Positions 1-6,655 of a stretch of DNA of 38,611 nt are shown here, one piece after another. The notes under the pieces were generated by a model. That model saw nothing but the letters and a program-made list of their open reading frames with translations. It had not been told where the DNA came from and did not search any database. This DNA comes from Pseudomonadota bacterium (GTDB lineage: Bacteria > Myxococcota_A > UBA796 > SXON01), in assembly GCA_030685065.1 (NCBI GenBank), contig JAUXQH010000152.1, forward strand, positions 1 to 38,611, in the 5' to 3' direction. Position 1 is the first letter of the stretch. Each line of letters opens with the position of its first letter. A program made the translations under genes and the position numbers.

Positions 1-195
1 CTCGCCGAGGCGCGCCGCCAGATCCCCGCCGAGCTCCCCGAGCGTGCGATCGCGGCAGCTCGACTCGGCGAGGTTGGACCGGATGCGGTCGTAGCCGGTC
101 TCCTCCGGCGACTCGGCCTCCATCGGCATGCGACGCCAGCGGAACGTGGGGGGCATCGACAGCTCCGGTTCGATCCGCGCGACTAACGCGGGCAT
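1..195 (-). CDS. N-terminal fragment of an unidentified protein, possibly a PLP-dependent aminotransferase
   Basis: Only the first 65 codons are inside the window; the reading frame is open to the left edge. The segment GYDRIRSNLAESSCRDR followed by a Leu/Gly-rich stretch resembles, from memory, N-termini of some class I/II aminotransferases. No catalytic part is visible, so the function is a guess. The ATG is four bases after the rtcA stop codon, so the gene is very probably the third member of the rtcB-rtcA operon and shares its sigma-54 control. The GC-rich codon use matches the neighbours. Confidence 0.6.
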   Translation of the reverse strand, partial: MPALVARIEPELSMPPTFRWRRMPMEAESPEETGYDRIRSNLAESSCRDRTLGELGGDLAARLGE

Positions 196-199
196 GTGA

Positions 200-1240
200 C
201 TACGCGCAGCTGACGAGCGTACCCGCCCCCGCTCCCCCGGACGCGGTGGGCTCGAACGAGAAGCGCACGTCGAGAAAGCGCCCGATCACCTCGGCGTTGG
301 TGGTCGTGTGGAGCGTGACCGGGCCCGTGCGGAACCGCCCGCCGTCCCCGCCCGAGCGCGCCGCGAGCGCGAGCGGGATCAACAGTTGGTCCGCGAGGTG
401 CTCGCACACGGGCACGCCCCCGTCGATCCAGGCCTGCGCCGCGTCGCCCGCCGCGGCCGCGACGTCCTCGGCCCGCACCCGCTTCTCGCCGAACGCCGTG
501 AACACCTCGGTGATGTGCTCGCACTCCACCTCGACGAACACGACGTTTCCGGGCCCGACCGGCAGCTTCACGTCCTCGCAGATCAACGCCTCCCGCTCGA
601 GTCCGAAGCGCTCGCGCAGCACCCGCAGCTCGCGATGCGCCACGCTCACCGGCACCGCGGAGACGACGGCCCGCGCGCGAATGGACCGCACCGCTCCGCG
701 CTCGACGAGGTCCAGGGGGCGCAGCGGGGAAGGCCCGACCTCGACGACCACCCGGCCGCCGCCGGCTGGGTAGAAGCCCGGCCGCTCCAACGTGACCCGC
801 ACGTCGGCGCCCATCCGGGCGAGGGTCGGCACGAACGTCCGGGCGATGAAGTCGAAGGGCGGCGCCGACGGGTTGTGGGTACCGCCTTCGACGACGAGGC
901 GCGACGGCCCGCCCGCGACCAACAACGCCGGCAGGACGGCCTGGATGACCAGCATCGCGCTGCCCGCGCTGCCGATGGACGCCTGGTGCTCCCCCGGGAC
1001 GAGGGAGCTCGGAATGAAGGACAAGGAGCGGGAGCCGAGCGTGTCGCCGTCGACCTCGGCGCGCCCTACCGCCGCGGCGGTGCGAACCGCCGAGAGGTGC
1101 TGGCGCAGGAGGCCGGGGCGGGCGCGCCCGGCGCGGATGTTGTCGATGTGGAAGGGCGTCCCCGTCGCGAGCGAGAGGCCGAGGGCCGTGCGGAGCACCT
1201 GCCCGCCGCCCTCTCCGGAGGATCCGTCGATGATCAGCAT
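200..1240 (-). CDS. rtcA: RNA 3'-terminal phosphate cyclase
   Basis: RtcA converts RNA 3'-phosphate ends to 2',3'-cyclic phosphates using ATP, through an enzyme-AMP intermediate, and acts in cytoplasmic RNA end repair. The product is 346 residues, close to the usual 340. It opens with the family signature IDGSSGEGGGQVLR (residues 4-17). It also has GGTHNPSAPPFDF (119-131), GFYPAGGG (155-162), PVGPGN (227-232) and GEKRVRAE (251-258). His311 in LHTTTNAEVIGRFL aligns with the nucleophilic histidine of the family (His309 in E. coli). The ATG lies five bases after the rtcB stop, so the two are co-transcribed and probably translationally coupled. The last 15 or so residues are a Gly/Ala-rich tail without clear family conservation. 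Confidence 0.95.
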   Translation of the reverse strand: MLIIDGSSGEGGGQVLRTALGLSLATGTPFHIDNIRAGRARPGLLRQHLSAVRTAAAVGRAEVDGDTLGSRSLSFIPSSLVPGEHQASIGSAGSAMLVIQAVLPALLVAGGPSRLVVEGGTHNPSAPPFDFIARTFVPTLARMGADVRVTLERPGFYPAGGGRVVVEVGPSPLRPLDLVERGAVRSIRARAVVSAVPVSVAHRELRVLRERFGLEREALICEDVKLPVGPGNVVFVEVECEHITEVFTAFGEKRVRAEDVAAAAGDAAQAWIDGGVPVCEHLADQLLIPLALAARSGGDGGRFRTGPVTLHTTTNAEVIGRFLDVRFSFEPTASGGAGAGTLVSCA

Positions 1241-1245
1241 TGGAT

Positions 1246-2499
1246 TCAGCCCTTTACGCAGACGACCTGTCGGAGGGTGTGCACGATGTCGACCAGATCC
1301 GCCTGCGCGGTCATGACGGCGTCGATGTCCTTGTAGGCCATGGGGATCTCGTCGATCACCCCGGCGTCCTTCCGGCACTCGACCCCGGTCGTCGCCCGCA
1401 CCTGGTCCTCGACGGTGAACCGCTTCTTCGCCTCGGTTCGCGAGAGCGTCCGGCCGGCACCGTGGCTGCACGACGAGAAGCTCTCCGCGTTGCCCTTGCC
1501 CCGCACGATGAACGATCGCGCGCCCATCGAGCCGGGGATGATGCCGAGCTCTCCCGCTCCGGCCCGCACGGCGCCCTTTCGGGTGACGAGCAGGTCCTTC
1601 CCGTAGTGGTGTTCGCGGGCGACGTAGTTGTGGTGACAGTTCACCGCCTCCATCGTCGCGATCACGGGGCGCCCGAGGGCCTCGGCCACCGCCGCGATCG
1701 TGCGCGCGAGCATCACGTCGCGGTTGGTGCGCGCGTACTCCTGCGCCCAGCCGACGGCCTCCAGGTAGTCGTCGAAGTGGGTCGACCCCTCGGAGAGGTA
1801 GGCCAGATCGCGATCCGGGAGGTCCACGAACCAGCGCTTCATCTCCTTCCGCGCCAGCTCGATGAAGTACGTCCCGATGGCGTTGCCCTGCCCGCGGCTG
1901 CCGGAGTGCAGCATGATCCAGACGTCGCCCTTCTCGTCGAGGCACAGCTCGATGAAGTGGTTGCCGGTGCCGAGGGTGCCGAGCTGCCCGGCCGGCCGCG
2001 GGTGACGCACCTTGGGGTGCTTGTCCATGATCACGGAGTGGCGCGCGGTGAGCGTCTTCCAGGCCTCGCCCACGTCGCCGGGCAGGCCGCCGGTCCAGCC
2101 CCCCTTGTCGTTGCGGCCGCCGTTCTCGGAGCGGCCGTGCGGAACCGCCGCCTCGATCGCCGAGCGGACGCCGAACAGGTTGTCGGGGAGGTCCTCGGCG
2201 CGCAGGTCGGTCCGGGCCGCTACCATGCCGCAGCCGATGTCGACGCCCACCGCGGCGGGCACGATCGCGCCGAACGTGGCGATGACGCTCCCGACGGTGG
2301 CGCCGATGCCGACGTGCACGTCGGGCATGACGGCCACGTGCGGGTAGAGGAACGGGAGCTTCGCGAGGTTGGAGATCTGGACGCGCGCCTTGTCGTCGAA
2401 GGGGACGCCGCGCACCCAGGCCTTGACGTGCTTTCCGCCCTCGACGTCGAAGGTCTCGTAGTTCTTGGTTCCGTAGGGCTCGGCTTCGTAGTTTGCCAT
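1246..2499 (-). CDS. rtcB: RNA-splicing ligase RtcB
   Basis: RtcB joins RNA 2',3'-cyclic phosphate or 3'-phosphate ends to 5'-OH ends using GTP and manganese. The 417-residue product (E. coli 408) carries the family motifs in order: MPDVHVGIGATVGSV (58-72), GVDIGCGM (85-92, Asp87 and Cys90 as metal ligands), GTGNHFIEL (177-185), LHSGSRGQGN (197-206), HHNYVAREHHYGKD (289-302) and SCSHGAGRTLSR (343-354). His346 is the residue that becomes guanylylated. The ATG at 2499 is preceded by AGGAGG at good spacing. An in-frame GTG at 2514 lies at or before the expected start of the sigma-54 transcript, so the ATG is preferred. It is the first gene of the rtcBA operon, divergent from rtcR. Confidence 0.97.
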   Translation of the reverse strand: MANYEAEPYGTKNYETFDVEGGKHVKAWVRGVPFDDKARVQISNLAKLPFLYPHVAVMPDVHVGIGATVGSVIATFGAIVPAAVGVDIGCGMVAARTDLRAEDLPDNLFGVRSAIEAAVPHGRSENGGRNDKGGWTGGLPGDVGEAWKTLTARHSVIMDKHPKVRHPRPAGQLGTLGTGNHFIELCLDEKGDVWIMLHSGSRGQGNAIGTYFIELARKEMKRWFVDLPDRDLAYLSEGSTHFDDYLEAVGWAQEYARTNRDVMLARTIAAVAEALGRPVIATMEAVNCHHNYVAREHHYGKDLLVTRKGAVRAGAGELGIIPGSMGARSFIVRGKGNAESFSSCSHGAGRTLSRTEAKKRFTVEDQVRATTGVECRKDAGVIDEIPMAYKDIDAVMTAQADLVDIVHTLRQVVCVKG

Positions 2500-2522
2500 G
2501 GTGGCCTCCTGCACCTCCTATT

Positions 2523-2538
2523 CGCACGCGCCGTGCCA
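2523..2538 (-). promoter_or_regulatory. Sigma-54 promoter of the rtcBA operon
   Basis: Read on the minus strand the sequence is TGGCACGGCGCGTGCG. It has a perfect TGGCAC -24 element, and GC at the -12 position with the required spacing (GG to GC 12 bases apart). Transcription would begin near 2512, giving a leader of about 13 nt that contains the AGGAGG ribosome site of rtcB. The sigma-54 activator RtcR is encoded immediately divergently, which is the classical arrangement. Confidence 0.85.
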
Positions 2539-2578
2539 ATCGAGGAATCAGCTACTTAGGGGATCCAGGCTGCAACGA

Positions 2579-2596
2579 ATTATCCAGTGGGATAAT
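2579..2596. promoter_or_regulatory. Perfect palindrome between rtcB and rtcR, candidate RtcR operator overlapping a -10 element
   Basis: ATTATCC and GGATAAT form a perfect 7-bp inverted repeat with a four-base spacer. Its centre is about 75 bases upstream of the expected rtcB transcription start, a plausible site for a sigma-54 activator. The right arm contains GATAAT, a five-of-six match to a sigma-70 -10 hexamer, 12 bases before the rtcR ATG, but no clear -35 is seen. It could serve both rtcB activation and rtcR autorepression. The role is inferred from position and symmetry. Confidence 0.5.
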
Positions 2597-2608
2597 CTTC
2601 TGCTCCAG

Positions 2609-4225
2609 ATGGATATCCACCGCCCCACCGTCGTCCTCGGCCTGCTCGGCACCAACCTCGACCGCGGCGTGCGCGGCCTGGAGCGCTGGAACAAGTGGCG
2701 CCCCACCGTCGGCCTCTGCCGCCAGGAGGACCTGGTGGTGAGCCGCATCGAGGTGCTCCACCCGGCGCCGTGGGCGTCCCTCGCCTCGCTCATCAAGGCG
2801 GACATCGGCACCGTGAGCCCGGAGACAGAGGTCCGGCTCCACACCCTCGACCTGACCGACCCGTGGGACTTCGAGGCCGTCTACACCGCGCTCTACGACT
2901 TCGCGCGCGCCTACCCGTTCGATCCCGATGCCGAGGACTACCTGGTCCACATCACGACCGGCACGCACGTCGCCCAGATCTGCCTGTTCCTCCTCGTGGA
3001 GTCGCGCCACCTCCCCGCGCGGCTCGTGCAGACCGGCCCCGGCCCGACGCCGGCGGGGCGCCACGGCGTCATCGATCTGATGCTCTCGCGGTACGACCGC
3101 CTCGCGGGCCGCTTCGACTCGGAGCGTCAGGAGGCGACCTCGTTCCTCAAGGGCGGGATCGAGACGCGCAGCGCCGCCTTCAACGCCCTCATCGACCGCA
3201 TCGAGCTCGTCGCGCTCCGGTCTCCCGCGCCCATGCTGCTCACGGGGCCGACGGGCGCCGGAAAGTCGCGGCTCGCCCGCCGGATCTGGGATCTCAAGCG
3301 GGCGCGCCGGATCGTCAAGGGTGCCTTCGTCGAGGTGAATTGCGCGACGCTCCGCGGGGACGGCGCGATGGCGGCGCTCTTCGGGCATCGCCGGGGCGCG
3401 TTCACCGGCGCGGTGGCCGACCGCGCCGGCCTGCTGCGCGAGGCGGACGGCGGGATGTTGTTCCTCGACGAGATCGGCGAGCTGGGCCTCGACGAACAGG
3501 CGATGCTGCTCCGCGCCATCGAGGACAAGCGCTTCCTCCCGGTCGGCTCCGATCGCGAGGTGGAGAGCGACTTCCAGCTCCTCGCGGGCACCAATCGCGA
3601 CCTCGGGCGCGCCGTGGCCGAGGGGCGCTTTCGCGAGGATCTCCTGGCCCGCCTGGACCTCTGGACGTTCGCCCTCCCCGGGCTCAAGGACCGCCCCGAG
3701 GACATCCCCCCCAACGTCGACCACGAGCTCGAGCAGGCTGGCCGCGCCAGCGGTCGTCGCGTCACGTTCAACCGCGAGGCCCGCGAGCACTTCCTGGCCT
3801 TCGCGGCCAAGGCTCCCTGGCCTCGCAACTTCCGTGACCTCGGGGGCGCCATCGTGCGGATGAGCACCCTGGCGCCGGGCGCGCGCATCGATCGGGACAC
3901 GGTGGACGAGGAGATCGACCGCCTCCGAGCCACCTGGGCGTCGGTGATTCCCAAGGACCCGGCACGAACAGCCGTGCACGAGGACGACCCGGTCGCCGAG
4001 CTGCTCGGGGATACGCCCATCGATCGCTTCGACCGTGTGCAGCTCGCGGAGGTGATCCGGGTGTGTCGCGTGTCGCGGAGCCTCTCGGACGCCGGGCGCT
4101 CGCTCTTCGCCGCCTCCCGCGCCCAACGCACGTCGGTCAACGACGCGGACCGGCTGCGGAAGTACCTCGCGCGTTTCGGGCTCGATTGGGACGGGGTCAG
4201 TGCGCGTCCGGATCATGCCCCTTGA
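2609..4225 (+). CDS. rtcR: RtcR, CARF-domain sigma-54-dependent activator of rtcBA
   Basis: This is the transcriptional activator of the RNA repair operon. The 538-residue product matches the length of E. coli RtcR (532). Residues 1 to about 180 are the CARF-like sensor, with GLLGTNLD (11-18) and HITTGTHVAQICLFLL (114-129); this fold is known to sense RNA-derived nucleotides. The AAA+ domain has Walker A GPTGAGKS (213-220), the sigma-54 contact loop GAFTGA (263-268) and Walker B GMLFLDEIGEL (282-292). The C-terminal part ends with the RtcR-typical VNDADRLRKYLARFGL helix-turn-helix segment. The ATG at 2609 gives the conserved N-terminus. It has almost no ribosome site and would be nearly leaderless if the GATAAT at 2591 is the -10. 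The 3' end overlaps the convergent lipoprotein gene by 29 bases. Confidence 0.95.
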   Translation: MDIHRPTVVLGLLGTNLDRGVRGLERWNKWRPTVGLCRQEDLVVSRIEVLHPAPWASLASLIKADIGTVSPETEVRLHTLDLTDPWDFEAVYTALYDFARAYPFDPDAEDYLVHITTGTHVAQICLFLLVESRHLPARLVQTGPGPTPAGRHGVIDLMLSRYDRLAGRFDSERQEATSFLKGGIETRSAAFNALIDRIELVALRSPAPMLLTGPTGAGKSRLARRIWDLKRARRIVKGAFVEVNCATLRGDGAMAALFGHRRGAFTGAVADRAGLLREADGGMLFLDEIGELGLDEQAMLLRAIEDKRFLPVGSDREVESDFQLLAGTNRDLGRAVAEGRFREDLLARLDLWTFALPGLKDRPEDIPPNVDHELEQAGRASGRRVTFNREAREHFLAFAAKAPWPRNFRDLGGAIVRMSTLAPGARIDRDTVDEEIDRLRATWASVIPKDPARTAVHEDDPVAELLGDTPIDRFDRVQLAEVIRVCRVSRSLSDAGRSLFAASRAQRTSVNDADRLRKYLARFGLDWDGVSARPDHAP

Positions 4226-4532
4226 GGTAGCGCCTCTGGCCCATCCCTTCGATCGGCTCCACCGGCCCCTCCGCCCGCCTCGGCGGCCCGCTCGACCCCT
4301 CCCGCGTCATCGTGGCCGTGCCCATCATCTCCGGCTCGACCATGTGCTCGGGCGGGCCCAGGCTCCCGGCCAGGGGCGCGTCGCCCTCGCCCGCTGGCGA
4401 GGGGAGGTCGATCCGAACCCACGTGGTGTAGGTGCTCTCGAATTCGTCCGCGACGAACGCCTGCGCGTCGACCATGGGCTGGCATGCGCCCAGGAGGACC
4501 GAGGACAAGAAGATCCAGCGCCGTCCCCGCAT
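4197..4532 (-). CDS. Small predicted lipoprotein
   Basis: The 111-residue product starts MRGRRWIFLSSVLLGACQPM, a lipoprotein signal peptide with lipobox LGAC, so it is probably anchored in the outer membrane. The rest is Pro/Gly/Glu-rich with no recognisable domain; a segment FESTYTTWVRIDLPSP may be a short beta structure. The ATG at 4532 was chosen over an upstream ATG at 4562 because it begins the signal peptide and follows a G-rich stretch. It lies upstream of nothing on its own strand and overlaps the 3' end of rtcR in antisense. Function unknown. Confidence 0.7.
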   Translation of the reverse strand: MRGRRWIFLSSVLLGACQPMVDAQAFVADEFESTYTTWVRIDLPSPAGEGDAPLAGSLGPPEHMVEPEMMGTATMTREGSSGPPRRAEGPVEPIEGMGQRRYLKGHDPDAH

Positions 4533-4580
4533 GCCGCCCCCACTCTCTCCCAGGGTAGGCACATCCGGACCGGCGAGCGG

Positions 4581-5309
4581 TCACTCGGCGCGGTATTCGG
4601 TGCCGAAAACGCGCTGGTAGAGCTCACGGTAGGTGTCCCCGAGGTCACCCAGGTCACGACGGAACACGTCCTTGTCGAGGTGGCGGCCCGTACCGCGCTC
4701 CCACAACCGCGAGCCGTCGGGCGTGATCTCGTCCGCCAGGAGGATGGCGCCGCCTGCGCGACCGAACTCCAGCTTGAAGTCGATCAGATCGATGCCGCGG
4801 GCATCCCAGAAGGCCTTGAGCACGTCGTTCACCTGCAGGGCGCGCTCGCGCATGCACGCGAGCTCCCAGGCGGAGGCCCAGCCCATGACGATCGCGGCGT
4901 CCTCGTTGATCTGGGGATCGTTCAGGGCGTCCGACTTGTAGAAGTGCTCCACGATCGGGCGCGCGAGCCGCTCGCCCTCCGCGCGGCCCAGCTTCTTCGC
5001 GAAGCCTCCGGCCACCACGTTGCGAACGACGACCTCGACCGGGACGATCTCGACGCGGCGGAACAGCTGGTCGCGCCCGTTGAGGACCTTGGCGAAGGCG
5101 GTGGGAACGCCGGCCTCGGCCACGAGGGTGAGCAGGTGCGCGCTGATGCGGCAGTTGATGGCGCCCTTGTCGCCGATCGACGCTTTCTTCACGCCGTTGA
5201 AGGCGGTGGCGTCATCCTTGAAGCGGAGGACGACCCAGTCGGCGTCCGCCGTCGCATAAACCTGCTTGGCCTTGCCTTCGTAGAGAATCGTCGTAGGAGC
5301 GAGCGTCAC
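4581..5309 (-). CDS. purC: Phosphoribosylaminoimidazole-succinocarboxamide synthase (SAICAR synthetase)
   Basis: PurC condenses CAIR with aspartate using ATP in de novo purine synthesis. The 242-residue product (E. coli 237) has YEGKAKQVYA (10-19), SIGDKGAINCRIS, PVEVVVRNVVAGGFAKK, INEDAAIVMGWA, DFKLEFG and DEITPDGSRLW, all standard for the family and in order. The start is a GTG at 5309, preceded by GGAAGG at about four bases; no in-frame ATG lies near the family N-terminus. It follows the aminotransferase-like gene by 23 bases on the same strand, so the two are probably co-transcribed. No other pur genes are in the window. Confidence 0.95.
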   Translation of the reverse strand: MTLAPTTILYEGKAKQVYATADADWVVLRFKDDATAFNGVKKASIGDKGAINCRISAHLLTLVAEAGVPTAFAKVLNGRDQLFRRVEIVPVEVVVRNVVAGGFAKKLGRAEGERLARPIVEHFYKSDALNDPQINEDAAIVMGWASAWELACMRERALQVNDVLKAFWDARGIDLIDFKLEFGRAGGAILLADEITPDGSRLWERGTGRHLDKDVFRRDLGDLGDTYRELYQRVFGTEYRAE

Positions 5310-5332
5310 GGGCCTTCCGGGAGAGCGCCCCT

Positions 5333-6553
5333 CTATCCAGGTCGGCGCAAGCTCCCAAGGGCCATCCCGATCCGTTGTACGGCGTCGGTGAGCACGTCCC
5401 ACGGGAGCGAGAAGCTGACGCGTACGAGGCCGGTCTGCCCGGCGAGCTCGCTCGGGCTGACGAGCACGTTGGCTTCGGCGAGCAAGTAGTCCGCTAGATC
5501 GCCGCTCGAGTCGATCACCCAGCCGACCGGCGTGATCGCGCCGAGCCACGCGCGGAAGTCGAGGACGCAGTACATCGTGGCCGCGACGGGCCAGGCGTGG
5601 ACGTCGGGGAGCGACGCCGCCTGCTCGAGGAGGAAGTCGCGTCCTCCCTGGAGCTCGTCGACCAGGCCGATGTCGTAGGGGGACTGGAGCGCGGAGAGCG
5701 CTACCCGCTGCACCACCCGGCCCGGCGGGCCCGAGCCGTGCTCTTGGGCCACCGACGCGGCCGAGATTACGTCGCGCGGCCCGCACGCCCACCCGACGCG
5801 CAGCCCACCCGCGCCTCGGAACGCGCGCGACAGGCCGTCGATGAGCAGGCACCAGTCCCGCACCGCGGGCCTCGGCTCCAGGTAGGGGAACCGCTCGCCG
5901 TCGAAGATCAGCCGACCGTAGAGGCGATCGATGATGCAGAACACGCTGTTCGCGGCGCACACCTCGATGATCGCGTGCAGCTCGGCGGAGTCGTACACCT
6001 GCGCCGTGGTGTTCACGGGGTTCGCCAGCACGAGCGCGCGCGCGCCCGGCATGAGCTCGAGATGTTGCTTCACGTCGGCGGCGGAGAGCTTCGTCCCGCG
6101 GGCCTCGGCGCCTCCGTGGGGCCGGCAGGGCACCGGGGTGGCGCCGGAGACCGCGATGATCTGGTGGAAGATCAACCATGCGGCGCCGTCCACCAGCACG
6201 ACGTCGCCAGGGCCCGACAGCACCGCGAGGACCGCGGCGAGCGCCGCGCGGCTCCCCGGCGCGATGAGCACGTCGTCCGCCGTGCGGAGCTGGCGCATCT
6301 CGAGCCACTCCACCACGGCGTCCTGCAGCGCCGGCAGGCCCGGGCCGCCGAGGTAGGTGTAGTGCCCCTCCCGCCAGGAGGCCTCGGCCACGCGCCGGAG
6401 GTCGCGCGGGAGGTCACCCGGCAGGTGTCCGCTCGCGAGGTTCAGCACCGGGCGCCCGCCGCGCACCAGCGCGTCCGCCGACTGGAACAGCTCCGCCATG
6501 ACCGAGGGGCGGATGCGGTGGTAGCGTGGGGAGAGGCGGGACGGGGAGGACAT
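5333..6553 (-). CDS. Class I/II aminotransferase-fold protein with the PLP lysine replaced by arginine
   Basis: The 406-residue product has the full class I aminotransferase layout. Visible are HYTYLGGPGLPALQDAVVEW (64-83), an equivalent of the NPxNPTG loop reading NPVNTTAQ (178-185), Asp209 and Tyr212 in IIDRLYGRLIFDG, and the carboxylate-binding Arg in LVRVSFS near the end. At the Schiff-base site, where the family has S-x-S-K-x-F, the sequence is GLSRAFRGAGGLRVGW and residue 243 is Arg (codon CGC at 5827-5825). It may therefore be a non-catalytic or altered enzyme. The ATG follows a GGAG at about nine bases. It precedes purC by 23 bases. Fold is confident; activity is doubtful. Confidence 0.85.
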   Translation of the reverse strand: MSSPSRLSPRYHRIRPSVMAELFQSADALVRGGRPVLNLASGHLPGDLPRDLRRVAEASWREGHYTYLGGPGLPALQDAVVEWLEMRQLRTADDVLIAPGSRAALAAVLAVLSGPGDVVLVDGAAWLIFHQIIAVSGATPVPCRPHGGAEARGTKLSAADVKQHLELMPGARALVLANPVNTTAQVYDSAELHAIIEVCAANSVFCIIDRLYGRLIFDGERFPYLEPRPAVRDWCLLIDGLSRAFRGAGGLRVGWACGPRDVISAASVAQEHGSGPPGRVVQRVALSALQSPYDIGLVDELQGGRDFLLEQAASLPDVHAWPVAATMYCVLDFRAWLGAITPVGWVIDSSGDLADYLLAEANVLVSPSELAGQTGLVRVSFSLPWDVLTDAVQRIGMALGSLRRPG

Positions 6554-6655
6554 GGCTGGCTCCGCCGAGTCTGCCAGAGCCCGCGGGGGCGTGGGGAAGC
6601 GCGTTCCGTGAAGGCAGGCCGCACCACCCGTGATTGTCGAGCTACACTTTCTGGG

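Noticed and set aside
1246..2514. Upstream GTG start for rtcB
   Set aside because: It would lie at or before the predicted sigma-54 transcription start, and the ATG at 2499 has its own AGGAGG.
2552..4216. Minus-strand frame opposite rtcR
   Set aside because: It is antisense to a full-length RtcR with Walker and GAFTGA motifs; composition is typical of a shadow frame.
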